From contig NZ_JAGSXH010000006.1 in the NCBI RefSeq assembly GCF_018283645.1, positions 37,541 through 101,540 of the forward strand: 64,000 nucleotides of DNA, given 5' to 3'. The translations under genes were made by a program, and so were the position numbers. How positions within the stretch are numbered: the first letter of the stretch is position 1; each line of letters opens with the position of its first letter. The notes below the pieces were generated by a model, which saw only the letters and a program-made list of their open reading frames with translations, was not told the DNA's origin and did no database searches. Source of the DNA: Actinocrinis puniceicyclus. Its GTDB lineage: Bacteria > Actinomycetota > Actinomycetes > Streptomycetales > Catenulisporaceae. Positions 17,457 through 28,896 of this stretch are shown here, one piece after another.

Positions 17457-18695
17457 TCAAGCGCTGCTGTCAAGCGCTGGCTCGGATCGACTCTGCCCGA
17501 CGATGTCGGGCAGTTCACTGTTCACGACATCCTCGAATTGGGCGTGCCGTTCACGCCATCGGCGGGCGAATGCCGGCGTCCAGTCTTTGAGTCGCAGCGC
17601 TGGGCGTTCGACCAGATGCCAGGAGAGCGCGGCCAGCGCCAGGCCGCCGAGAAGCGCCAGGCAGGTGTAGGCGACCAGACCCCACCGGGGAACGTTGAGC
17701 ATCGTGAGCAGTTCCTGCACCGGCCAGGCGTAAATGTACAGGCCATATGAGTAATCGCGCTTTCGGCCGACCGTTTGGAATCGCCGCGGCAGCCGCATCG
17801 CGGCCCACAGCACGAGGTAGCCGTACGCGGGCAGCCCGAGCACGAAGAATCCGCCCATCCGGGCCGAGAGCAGGAAGAGGAGCGCGGCGATCACGGCAAG
17901 GGCGCCGTGCGTACTGAAGCGTTCCTTGTAGAGCTGCGCGGCCGCGCCGAACGCGAACATGAAACCGAGATAGACCATGTTGCCGGTGGTCAGCGCGCCG
18001 AGCAGCGGCAGCGTGACGGTCACGCCGGCCGGGTGCCCCCCGGTCCACGTGTGCGCCTGAACCTGATAGTGGACGATGTACAGCCAGCCGGTCGCGGTCA
18101 GCACGAGCAGCAGTCGTGGCGCCCGCGAAAGGACCGTGCTGAAGGCGAGTGCGGCGATCGCGAGGTAGCCGAGCATTTCGTAGGCGAGCGACCACAGCGG
18201 CCCGTCGAAGATGCCGACGATTGGGTTGACCCGCAGATCGGAGATGCCCAGCTGCCGTAAACCGGTCCACCAGTTCGCCCGCACGAAGTCGAACGGACCG
18301 CCCGGGTGCACCCAGAAACCGCTCAGAGAGCCGCGTTCGTGCAGGCAGACCAGCGGGGCCATGACAAAGGCGAGGAGCAGCAGGCAGACCCACAGACCGG
18401 GGAAGATCCGCAGGAATCGGTGCCATAGGTAGCGGCCGAGCCCGATGCGAACCGCGCTGCCGGAGATCAGATAGCCGGAGAGGACGAAGAACCCGAATAC
18501 GGCGAGCTTGCCCAGGTCGGTCTGATGTCGCGTGCTCGCCTCGCCCGGGTCGAGTTGTCCGAAGCCCAGCACGCGCGAGTGCGAGACGACGACGGCCGAG
18601 GCGAACGTCAGCCGCAGGAAGCCGATCGAGTTGCGTCGCCCGGCCGAGTCGGTCGCGAGCGTGCGGTCACGCAGGGATGACACGAAACCGGACAT
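17457..18695 (-). CDS. membrane acyltransferase 3 family protein (OafA/YrhL-like)
   Basis: 412 residues with about ten hydrophobic segments. The N-terminal FLRLTFASAVVVSHSRVLGF contains the Arg/His signature of acyltransferase 3. FGFFVLSGYLISGSAVR and RYLWHRFLRIFPGLWVCLLL follow, also family hallmarks. The C-terminus is a ~45-residue cytoplasmic tail. These proteins move acetyl or other acyl groups onto surface polysaccharides or secondary metabolites. It flanks the polysaccharide locus, so modifying that polymer is a reasonable inference. The ATG at 18695 is chosen; a TTG at 18737 would add 14 residues. No strong Shine-Dalgarno site is seen for either. Confidence 0.85.
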   Translation of the reverse strand: MSGFVSSLRDRTLATDSAGRRNSIGFLRLTFASAVVVSHSRVLGFGQLDPGEASTRHQTDLGKLAVFGFFVLSGYLISGSAVRIGLGRYLWHRFLRIFPGLWVCLLLLAFVMAPLVCLHERGSLSGFWVHPGGPFDFVRANWWTGLRQLGISDLRVNPIVGIFDGPLWSLAYEMLGYLAIAALAFSTVLSRAPRLLLVLTATGWLYIVHYQVQAHTWTGGHPAGVTVTLPLLGALTTGNMVYLGFMFAFGAAAQLYKERFSTHGALAVIAALLFLLSARMGGFFVLGLPAYGYLVLWAAMRLPRRFQTVGRKRDYSYGLYIYAWPVQELLTMLNVPRWGLVAYTCLALLGGLALAALSWHLVERPALRLKDWTPAFARRWRERHAQFEDVVNSELPDIVGQSRSEPALDSSA

Positions 18696-18992
18696 GCCGT
18701 ATATCAGCCCCAAAATCGTAATCCCGGCGAGACGCAAGAACAGGACAAGCTACCAAAGCCACTGGGCGCATCGGACGGCGGGCCCTTCCGTGTCTATCCA
18801 TGTCAGGCCTCGACCTCCACCTGAGCATCCATCGGCGACCGTTCCCAGGTCGCTGCGTGTCGGCGGCTCTTCCCAGTTCAGCATGGGTGGTGGGACTACT
18901 CCGCTACCCGACCGTGAGGTGGACGCGCCGATGTCGCACTCGTCAGCGTCGATCGCACCAAGCCTCGATCGCGCTACGTTTGGAGACCAGCT

Positions 18993-21383
<2,391 letters not shown>

Positions 21384-21387
<4 letters not shown>

Positions 21388-21752
21388 CGTTCGGCGGAGC
21401 CCGAAGCGCGTCGTCGGCGCCGCGTGATGATGAAGGCGCCACCGCTGGCCAGAGCGGTGGTACCGACTACGGCCGGCAACAGTACGTATGCCCCCGTGTT
21501 CGCCAATCCTCCGGTGCCCGTATGGGCCCTGCTCGGTGGAGTGCCGGGGATGCTGGAGGCGGTGGCGGTTGGTGAACAGCCGCAACTGGGGGAAGCGGTG
21601 GGAGGCGGCGGGCTTGGGGGGTATGGCTCTGCCCGCACGGCTGCGACGGGCGGCATGATCGTGGCCGCCGCGTCGGTATTTGCCAGTGCCAGAAGTGCGG
21701 CACACGCCACGACGGCAGTACTAGACCACCGTGCTGCGGAGTTTGGGCTCAC
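21384..21752 (-). CDS. small LAxTG cell-wall-anchored surface protein
   Basis: 122 residues. A signal peptide (VVACAALLALANTDAAA) is followed by a Pro/Ser/Thr-rich region of ~50 residues and a classical sorting signal: LANTG at ~83-87, a hydrophobic helix and an Arg-rich tail (RRRRR). LAxTG is the motif used by class E sortases of high-GC Gram-positives. The GTG at 21752 has AAAGGA 7 bases upstream and puts the signal peptide at the very start. It probably displays a short spacer on the cell wall and may partner the coupled DUF4012 protein. No sortase is visible in this window. Confidence 0.78.
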
Positions 21753-21868
21753 GGGGTATGTCCTTTCAGGACTGGAACTTGCCAGGCATGACAATTATGT
21801 ACTGCCTTTTAATCACCTTGGATGCCTTAGCTTTCTGATTAGGCCGCCATTCAGGTGAAACATACGAC

Positions 21869-21884
21869 AACGTGCTAACACGTT
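21869..21884. promoter_or_regulatory. inverted repeat AACGTG-CTAA-CACGTT
   Basis: A perfect 6-4-6 inverted repeat lies in the 390-bp divergent gap between the LAxTG gene and the polysaccharide operon. The gap is relatively AT-rich and must hold both promoters. A regulator site is plausible; no protein can be assigned. Confidence 0.4.
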
Positions 21885-22142
21885 TGGGCCCTTGGTGCGG
21901 CTCTCCGAGAGTCGCCCGCCAGCGTAGGTGCCCATGGGCGGCTGTCCACTGTGGTGGGTATACCGCCGATTTAGGCGTGTCGATACCCATCTGTGCCGTT
22001 ATCGAGGACAGAATCATGCATTGAGTGCTCGATCGCGTCTTTGGAGCGAAGTTGGATGGTCAGCGATGGTAGGTGAAGCGCTTTTGTCATCGGCGCTACG
22101 CGACCTCACACAGGCCGGACTGGTTGCGATCGGGTCCGCGCG

Positions 22143-23165
22143 GTGACAAGTGCTGCTCAACGGCTGCGCGCTGAACAGCCGTCCGTTCGTCTTCCTGCCG
22201 CTGCGGTGTCGGATGTCTCGACCATTCGCGCAACAGTACGGGGGCTCGCCGGCCGCCGCGGCGGCGGCCGACCGCGCGTGGTGGTTCTGGAAGACGAGGT
22301 TCTCGGCGATGCCTGCCGCGAGCGCCTGCGCCACGAACTCGACGTTATCGCTCATCTGGGCTATCGGTCCGCACCGGCCGAGGTCGCAGAGGTTCTCGCG
22401 GCACACCGGCCCCGGATGCTGCTGTCCACCGTTCCGCTGGAAAGCCTGGACAGCTCGATCATGAGGGTCTGCTTTGAACACCGAGTCCAGATGCTTGTCC
22501 TGGCGCTGCCGGCCTATGGGCTCTTGGGCCCGGCGCGGCTGCACCGGTTCGGCGGCGTGCCGTGGCTGCGCCTCGGCTGGCCTGATCGGCGGCGGGCAGC
22601 AGGTCTGGTGAAGCGCGCGATGGACATCACGCTGGTCCTGGCCGCCGCCCCCGTGGTGGTCGCGGTGGTTCTGGTGATCTGCGCAGTCATCGGCTGGAGT
22701 GGTCCGCCCTTCTATGTCCAGGACCGGGTCGGCGAGGGCGGCCGGACCTTCCGGCTCGTCAAGCTCCGCACGATGCGCGTGGACGCAGAACGGGAGAGCG
22801 GGCCGGTGATGGCCGGACCGCACGACCCGAGGACGACCGGCGTAGGGCGGACACTGCGGCGGCTGCGGCTCGACGAACTGCCGCAACTGTGGAACGTTCT
22901 GCGCGGCGAGATGAGCCTGGTGGGTCCGCGCCCGGAACGGCCGGAGTTCATCGCGGGCTTCCACCGGCTGCCGCACTACGGGACACGCCACCTCATCAGG
23001 CCCGGGATCACCGGACTGGCGCAGCTTATCGGCGGTTATTCGGCCACCGTGGAGGAGAAACTGCGCTGCGACCTGCTGTACATGAACTGCCGGTCGATGC
23101 GGATGGACCTCAAGCTGCTTCTCCTGACCCTGCTGGACCTTGTGCGGGGCTTCCCACGTGGCTAG
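22143..23165 (+). CDS. polyprenyl-phosphate sugar-1-phosphate transferase (initiating)
   Basis: 340 residues. The C-terminal ~190 residues are the bacterial sugar transferase domain: KRAMDITLVLAAAPVVVAVV (membrane segment), VQDRVGEGGRTFRLVKLRTM, RRLRLDELPQLWNVLRGEMS, LVGPRPERPEF and IRPGITGLAQ. The first ~150 residues form a soluble domain without the four helices seen in longer WbaP/WcaJ proteins. It transfers the first sugar phosphate to the lipid carrier and starts repeat-unit synthesis. It is the first gene of the eight-gene operon. Start is GTG. Confidence 0.93.
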   Translation: MTSAAQRLRAEQPSVRLPAAAVSDVSTIRATVRGLAGRRGGGRPRVVVLEDEVLGDACRERLRHELDVIAHLGYRSAPAEVAEVLAAHRPRMLLSTVPLESLDSSIMRVCFEHRVQMLVLALPAYGLLGPARLHRFGGVPWLRLGWPDRRRAAGLVKRAMDITLVLAAAPVVVAVVLVICAVIGWSGPPFYVQDRVGEGGRTFRLVKLRTMRVDAERESGPVMAGPHDPRTTGVGRTLRRLRLDELPQLWNVLRGEMSLVGPRPERPEFIAGFHRLPHYGTRHLIRPGITGLAQLIGGYSATVEEKLRCDLLYMNCRSMRMDLKLLLLTLLDLVRGFPRG

Positions 23166-24726
23166 TGCGACGCTGCCCCTCACCTCCCGAGTAGCCGGCA
23201 ACAGCGCCAGGTTGTTCGCGGCCCGCATCGTATCCATCCTGGCCGGCATGGCATCACTGCCCGTGGTGTACGCGCGGCTCGGCACCCGCTCGTACGGAAT
23301 CTGGGCAGTGCTGGCGGGGATGGTCGCCATCGTCAGGCTCGCAGACCTCGGACTCGGCTCGGCCCAGATCAGAGAGGTCGCCCGAGTGGCCGACGGGGGC
23401 TGCCGACGTCAGGCTCGCGCGGTGCTCGGACTGGGTGTTGCGTGGGGTGCCTGCCTGAGTGCTCTGGCGCTGACTTGTACCGCGATCTGCTGGCCGTGGC
23501 TGGCGCATCTGTGCCGCCTGGGGTCTCTCGGGTCGCCCGCGCGTAGCGCGCTCCTCCTGCTGTTGGCCGGATTCTTCGTCGACAGCCTCGCGATGCCCTG
23601 GCGGGCCGTGTTGGAAGGGACTCAGAGCTATGCGGCGGTCGCCCGGGCGAGCGCCGCCAGTACGGTGGCAGGCGCCGCGTTGGCGGTCGGGGTCGTCGAA
23701 CTCGGCGGCGGCCTGGTAGCCCTGGCCGCATCAACGGCGACCACGAGCGTACTGGCCGCGGCGATGTTCGTCCGCTCAGTGCGCCGGAGCGCTCCTGAGC
23801 TTGCGCCTACCTTCCGAGAGATCAGGAGAGCCGATGTCTCCTATGCCTTCGCGTATGGTTCGCGCATCCAGCTCGCCAACGTGGCCGGCGCTGTCAACAG
23901 CGAGATGGACCGGCTCGTCCTGACTTTCTTCTTCGGTCCCCCCGCGGTGGCCGGGTACGACATCGGCAGCCGGCTCGTCGGCCAGCTGCGCCTGCCCACG
24001 GGAATCATTCTGACGGCGTTGTTCCCGGCGGCTTCGCGCGCCGCGCGGGAACCGGACCGCCTCGATCGGCTGTATATCGCGATGACCCGGTATCTGGCCG
24101 TGTTCACCACGACCGGCGCCGCAGTGCTGATGGTTTCGGCCTACCCGCTCGTGCGGTTGTGGCTCGCCCGCCCCATGCCCGCCGCCGCGCGGGCGGTCGA
24201 GATCCTAGCCCCCGGCTGCGCCGTGGCCGTGTGCGCCAGCGCGGCCGCGGTGGTCACCCGTGCCGAAGGTCGCCCCGGGCGTGAAACCCGCAGCGGACTG
24301 CTCGCCGCCGGGCTCAACCTGCTGCTTACCTACCCGTTGTTGCGGTTGATCGGACCCTCCGGCGTCCTGTTGTCAACCACGCTCGCCGCAGTCGGCGCCA
24401 CCGGCTACTTCTTCGTGCATTTCCACCGAAGTTCACACCGTCCTATCGGGCCGTTGCTTTGTGCATTGTGGCCGCCGACCTTGGCTGCGGCGATAGCGGG
24501 CGCGATCACCGAGGCGCTCGCCGGAAGGTTTCCCGGGGGGCCGGGCCGGACCAGCGCCGCGCTTGCCGTGGCGTGGCAGACCGGGCTCATCGTCCTGCTC
24601 GCCGCCGTCCTGCTCGCCGCCTTTCGCTATTTCGACGGCAACGACCGCTCGCGTCTCCGGGCAGTCATCACACAGTTGACACCACGTCGCATCGTGGCCC
24701 CCGCGATGGTTTGGAGAAACCGATGA
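23158..24726 (+). CDS. polysaccharide flippase (Wzx/MATE-like)
   Basis: 522 residues from the GTG at 23158, with about 12-14 hydrophobic segments. It has the MOP-superfamily pattern of Wzx repeat-unit flippases: SARLFAARIVSILAGMASLP, GTRSYGIWAVLAGMVAIV, DLGLGSAQIREVAR and VNSEMDRLVLTFFFGPPAVA. It should flip the lipid-linked repeat unit across the membrane. It overlaps the initiating transferase by 8 bp and the methyltransferase downstream by ATGA. A GTG-less start further up is excluded because it would lie deep inside the previous gene. Confidence 0.85.
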   Translation: MASATLPLTSRVAGNSARLFAARIVSILAGMASLPVVYARLGTRSYGIWAVLAGMVAIVRLADLGLGSAQIREVARVADGGCRRQARAVLGLGVAWGACLSALALTCTAICWPWLAHLCRLGSLGSPARSALLLLLAGFFVDSLAMPWRAVLEGTQSYAAVARASAASTVAGAALAVGVVELGGGLVALAASTATTSVLAAAMFVRSVRRSAPELAPTFREIRRADVSYAFAYGSRIQLANVAGAVNSEMDRLVLTFFFGPPAVAGYDIGSRLVGQLRLPTGIILTALFPAASRAAREPDRLDRLYIAMTRYLAVFTTTGAAVLMVSAYPLVRLWLARPMPAAARAVEILAPGCAVAVCASAAAVVTRAEGRPGRETRSGLLAAGLNLLLTYPLLRLIGPSGVLLSTTLAAVGATGYFFVHFHRSSHRPIGPLLCALWPPTLAAAIAGAITEALAGRFPGGPGRTSAALAVAWQTGLIVLLAAVLLAAFRYFDGNDRSRLRAVITQLTPRRIVAPAMVWRNR

Positions 24727-25571
24727 CCATTCAACTAGAGGACGCCGCCCAGTGTGTGGTGTGCCGACAGGCGGCGGGAGAAGAGTCCGCAGCCGACGGC
24801 GTGCTAAGCCGCTGCCGGGGGTGCGGATTCACTCGAACTGCGACGCGGTACGCGGCCCAGGCACAGCCAGACCTCTTCGACGGCGCCTATTACCATGACT
24901 ACTTCGCCCGCGCCGCGCAGTGGCGTTTCGAGGCCGCGTTGCGCTTACGGTGGCTTCTCGGCACGGCTCACCCCGCGTCGGTTCTCGAAGCGGGCTCGGC
25001 AGGCGGTTACTTCCTCGAAGCCGCCACGCACGCCGGCCTTGCCGCCAGCGGAGTCGAGCCGTCCGAAACCTGCGCGCGGTACGCGAGCGAACAACTTCGG
25101 GTGTCTGTGCGCCAGGGCTACTTCGAAAGCGCCGCACCGGCCGGTGCCGTCGAGGCCGTCTGCGCCTTCCACGTGCTCGAACACGTAGACGAACCGCGGA
25201 TGTTCCTCGCCGTGGCGCGAAAGGCGCTGACCACCGGTGGCTGGCTCGCCCTGGAAGTTCCGAACATCGCTTCGGCCGCCGCCACGCGCGCCGGCGCATC
25301 ATGGGCGCACCTGCAACCCGGTTGCCACCGCTGGCACTTCTCGCCCCGATCACTGACCCGGATCGTCGAGGACAGCGGCTTCCTGGTGCGCCGTTGCGAC
25401 ACCGTCTCGTCACGGCACTACATGAGACGGCGCCATCGACTCAGCAGGCCCGGCATCTCCACGATGGTTGCCGACCGGTCCGCGTGGGGATCCGCTCGCA
25501 CGACCCATCCATCGCTCGGCGACCACGTGCGGCTTCTGGCCCAACTGCCCGAAGGGCCCGCGCAGCCGTGA
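24723..25571 (+). CDS. SAM methyltransferase with N-terminal zinc-ribbon
   Basis: 282 residues. An N-terminal Cys pair set (CVVCRQ, then CRGCGF) suggests a small zinc-binding module, as in sugar C- and O-methyltransferases of polysaccharide and deoxysugar pathways. Then come motif I SVLEAGSAGGYFLEAA, AFHVLEHVDEPRMFL and LTTGGWLALEVPN, typical of Methyltransf_23 proteins. It probably methylates a sugar of the repeat unit or its precursor. It overlaps both neighbours (ATGA and GTGA). Confidence 0.87.
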   Translation: MTIQLEDAAQCVVCRQAAGEESAADGVLSRCRGCGFTRTATRYAAQAQPDLFDGAYYHDYFARAAQWRFEAALRLRWLLGTAHPASVLEAGSAGGYFLEAATHAGLAASGVEPSETCARYASEQLRVSVRQGYFESAAPAGAVEAVCAFHVLEHVDEPRMFLAVARKALTTGGWLALEVPNIASAAATRAGASWAHLQPGCHRWHFSPRSLTRIVEDSGFLVRRCDTVSSRHYMRRRHRLSRPGISTMVADRSAWGSARTTHPSLGDHVRLLAQLPEGPAQP

Positions 25572-27607
25572 CCAGCCCCGACGTTTCCGTAGTGCTGGTG
25601 AGCTGGAACACCTCGGCCGAGACGGAACGCTCCCTCGCGTCGCTGCCCGCCGCCGCAGGCACACTGCGTTGCGAGACGATCGTCGTCGACAACGGCTCGA
25701 CGGACGGGTCGGCCGGTTTGCTCAAGGCGCGCAGCGGCCTCACGCTGATCGCCAATGACACCAACCGCGGGTTCGCCGCCGCGGTCAACCAGGGATACAG
25801 CGCGGCGAGCGGCCGACTGGTCTTACTGCTCAACAGCGACGTCGTGCTCAACCCCGGCGCCCTCGAGACGCTGGTGCGCTTCCTCGACGACCACCCGCGG
25901 GCAGCCGGGGTCGCCCCGCTGTATCTGAATCCGGACGGTTCCGTCCAGCAGCACTACATGGATCTGCCGACGTTCCGCAGTGCCCTCGCACTCGCCACCG
26001 CCCTGAGATACCTGCCCGGCTTCCGCCGAGCGTGGAACAGGTACCTGATAAGCGATCAGAACTGGTCGTGCCCCTGCCAGGTTCCCCAGCCCTCGGCGAG
26101 CTGCCTGCTGCTGCGCCGCAGCGCGCTCGACGAAGCACGGATCCTCGACGAACGCTTCCCGATCTATTTCAACGACGTCTTCCTGGCCCGAACGCTGGCC
26201 GAAGCGGGTTGGCAGCTTTGGATGACGCCGCACGCCGTCGTCACCCACACCCTGGGCGCTTCGACCCGGCTCCTCGACCCGGGTGTCAGGTCACGTCATC
26301 ATCTGGGCGGCCTGATCCGCTATGTGGACGCGACGCAGTCAACACAAAAGACCATCCTCTTCCGGGCTCTGGTAGTGATCGATCGACTTGCCCGCCGTGC
26401 ACTTCGCCGACCCGGGCAACTCGGCCTAAGAGACCTGATCGCAGCCGTACGCGGCCAAGTCGGGCCGCTTCCCGGCAGTGGGCCGCCCGCCGGATCTGAA
26501 ACTCGCGGCTGGGTGATCATGTTCAGCGGCGTGGCCTGGTCGGCCGGGGATCACAGACAGCACGCTCTGGCCCGCGAATTGGCAGGCGAGCGCCGAGTTC
26601 TCTTCGTGGACCCGCCTGGAAAGCGCGCACGGTGGCGCCTGACCGTCGAACAGGTCGGGCCGTCCCTGTGGCGCGCGAGGCCACCGAGTGTGCTGCCGCT
26701 CGGCCGTCACGTGCCGCCGGCCAACCAGCTCAACCGCCGTGTCGCGGCCGCGCGCCTGCGCGGTTGGCTGAGCCGGCATCCCGGCGAGCGATTGCTGTGG
26801 ATCGACGAGGACCTGGCCGCGTGGACCGCCGGTCGACTCGGTGAGCGCGCCATGATCTACGACGCGACGGATATGGACTGGACCCTGGCCCGCCCCTGGA
26901 ATCGCAGGCATCAGCGTATGGGCCTACGCCGGGTGCTCAACGCGGCGGATCTCGTTTTGGCCTCCTCTTCGGCGTTGCCCGCGCGGCTGCCGGCCTCGCG
27001 CCGCCCAGCGCGTGTCGTGTCCAACGGGTGCGACCCCGTCCGGTTCGCGCCGGACGGGCCCGCCAGCGATGCCTTGCGGGACTTTCGCAGGCCCCTGCTC
27101 GGCTACGCGGGCGCGATCGACTCCCGCGCGTTCGACGCGGACCTGTTGGCCGCGGTGGCCCGCGCCCGGCCCGACTGGACCTTCGTACTGTTCGGACCGG
27201 CGACCCGGTCCGGTCGCGCTCCACTGGCAGGGCTGTCCAACGTCCACCTGCCGGGACCTGTCGCCTTTGACGAGGTGCCCGCATTCCTTCGCGCCTGCGA
27301 CGTGTGCCTCATCCCTTACCGGGTGGGCGGCCTGATCGACTACGTTCATCCCAAGAAGCTCTACGAATACCTGGCGCTCGGCAAACCCGTCGTCTCCACA
27401 CCGCTGCCGGCGCTTCGCGAACTGGCCGGGCTCGTCCAGCTCGCGGCCGATCCGCCGGAGTTCATCGCGGCCATCGAAACCGCGCTTCAGTTCCCTGACG
27501 ACCCGGCTGCCCGAGTGCGGCGGCAGACCGCGGCGGCGCGCAACAGTTGGGCACACCGCGGAGCGCAGGTACGCGCGCTTCTGGCCGAACTCGAGGGATC
27601 CCGGTGA
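25568..27607 (+). CDS. two-domain glycosyltransferase, GT2 plus GT4-like
   Basis: 679 residues, about twice the usual size. Residues ~1-290 are a GT-A (GT2) domain: VSVVLVSWNTSAETERSLAS, TIVVDNGSTDGSAGLL, RGFAAAVNQGYSAA, LLNSDVVLNPGALE. The conserved late EDxD-type region appears as YFNDVFLARTLAEAGW. Residues ~315-670 are a GT-B domain with WSAGDHRQHALARELAGE, VVSNGCDPVRF, LLGYAGAIDS, FAFDEVP-like PVAFDEVPAFLRACDVCLIP and HPKKLYEYLALGKPVVST. It probably adds two sugars in succession. The GTG start overlaps the methyltransferase stop. Confidence 0.85.
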   Translation: MTSPDVSVVLVSWNTSAETERSLASLPAAAGTLRCETIVVDNGSTDGSAGLLKARSGLTLIANDTNRGFAAAVNQGYSAASGRLVLLLNSDVVLNPGALETLVRFLDDHPRAAGVAPLYLNPDGSVQQHYMDLPTFRSALALATALRYLPGFRRAWNRYLISDQNWSCPCQVPQPSASCLLLRRSALDEARILDERFPIYFNDVFLARTLAEAGWQLWMTPHAVVTHTLGASTRLLDPGVRSRHHLGGLIRYVDATQSTQKTILFRALVVIDRLARRALRRPGQLGLRDLIAAVRGQVGPLPGSGPPAGSETRGWVIMFSGVAWSAGDHRQHALARELAGERRVLFVDPPGKRARWRLTVEQVGPSLWRARPPSVLPLGRHVPPANQLNRRVAAARLRGWLSRHPGERLLWIDEDLAAWTAGRLGERAMIYDATDMDWTLARPWNRRHQRMGLRRVLNAADLVLASSSALPARLPASRRPARVVSNGCDPVRFAPDGPASDALRDFRRPLLGYAGAIDSRAFDADLLAAVARARPDWTFVLFGPATRSGRAPLAGLSNVHLPGPVAFDEVPAFLRACDVCLIPYRVGGLIDYVHPKKLYEYLALGKPVVSTPLPALRELAGLVQLAADPPEFIAAIETALQFPDDPAARVRRQTAAARNSWAHRGAQVRALLAELEGSR

Positions 27608-28896
27608 TTCGCCACGACCGAACAAACCGCATCGTCCTGGTCGCGACGATCCTGGGCGCCGCCGGCGCGGCGTTCGCGGATCTGGCCCCTGGACGCCTCG
27701 GCCTCCTGGCCGCCGGTGCGCTGGTGTGTCTCGTCGCCTTCGTGTTCTGGCCGTGGGCCGTACTCCCCGTGGGGCTCGTGGGCGCGACCGCGATCATCCC
27801 GGCACTGGGCGACGGGCACGTCACCTTCATCGTGGAGGTCCACGCCGGCGTGCTGGCGACGGGTGCCGTCGCCCTTGTCACGCGCCGGATGTTGTCTCTT
27901 CCCGGAGACGAACCGGTGCGCACGATCGTGGATCTCCCGATGCTGGTCCTGGCCGGGATCGTCCTGGTCGCCGCCGGTTACGGCCTGACTCTGGGCAACG
28001 CACGCCACGACATCTTCATCGCTGCGTACGAACTCGCCGTGGCACCCGCCTATTTCTTCCTCGCCACCCACACCCTCACCAGTGAGTATCGACTGCGCGC
28101 CGCGGGAATCCTCTATGTCGTGCTCGCCGGGGGGCTGGCCGTGTCGCAGTTCACCCAACCCGGCCGACACGGCGGACTGCTCTCGGTCCTCGTGCTCCCG
28201 TCGCTCCTGGTCACGGCCAGCCGGCTGCGTGGCGTCCGGCGCGCGGGCATCGTCCTGCTGATCGCCGGATTCGCCGCCGACATCACGCTCGCGGCCTACC
28301 GCGCCATGTGGCTGGCGACCGGCCTGGCGCTGCTCGTCCTGTTCGTCCGCGCGAAAGGCCCGATCCGCCGCGCCGTGAGCGTTGCGGCGCTCACCGGAGT
28401 ACTGCTCACGGCGAACGCCGTCCTGCTGAGCGCCGGGGCCCACGCGCGCGCGGTGCTCGTGGGCCAGGAGTTGCACCAGTCCGCGGGCTACCGGGCGTCG
28501 GAGGCGGCCGTGGGTCTGAATGTCTTCGACCACCGCCCGTTACTCGGCGGCGGCCTTGGGCAAAGCGTCCCGGACATCTACCTGCCCGATTTCGCCGTCA
28601 CCAACGTGGGGCCGACCTATCACGTGTTCTACGTCATGATTCTGGCGAACATGGGCCTGATGGGGCTGGTCGCGATGCTGTGGCCGCTCCTTCGGGCGTT
28701 ACGGGCGGGACTGGCTCACGCAGACGGCCACAGCTTGGCCTTCGCCTGCCTCACCTGTGGTTTCCTCGCCTCGGCAGCCTTCGCGGGTCCCACCGACGGG
28801 CACTGGGAGCTCGGGCTGCTCCCCGCGCTGACTCTTCTGACCGCCCGTCTGGAGAACAAGGCGCCCTCGTCCTACGCCCTGGAAGGTGCCCGATGA
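27604..28896 (+). CDS. O-antigen ligase/polymerase-like membrane protein (Wzy-like)
   Basis: 430 residues with about eleven hydrophobic segments. A soluble loop near residues 290-345 (SAGYRASEAAVGLNVFDHRP, LLGGGLGQSV) resembles the large extracellular loop of the Wzy/WaaL family, with the FxxxPxxGxGxG signature. It probably polymerises repeat units on the outer face of the membrane. Starts in GTGA overlap and ends in ATGA overlap. Wzy proteins are poorly conserved, so the call rests on topology, loop motif and operon position. Confidence 0.78.
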   Translation: MIRHDRTNRIVLVATILGAAGAAFADLAPGRLGLLAAGALVCLVAFVFWPWAVLPVGLVGATAIIPALGDGHVTFIVEVHAGVLATGAVALVTRRMLSLPGDEPVRTIVDLPMLVLAGIVLVAAGYGLTLGNARHDIFIAAYELAVAPAYFFLATHTLTSEYRLRAAGILYVVLAGGLAVSQFTQPGRHGGLLSVLVLPSLLVTASRLRGVRRAGIVLLIAGFAADITLAAYRAMWLATGLALLVLFVRAKGPIRRAVSVAALTGVLLTANAVLLSAGAHARAVLVGQELHQSAGYRASEAAVGLNVFDHRPLLGGGLGQSVPDIYLPDFAVTNVGPTYHVFYVMILANMGLMGLVAMLWPLLRALRAGLAHADGHSLAFACLTCGFLASAAFAGPTDGHWELGLLPALTLLTARLENKAPSSYALEGAR

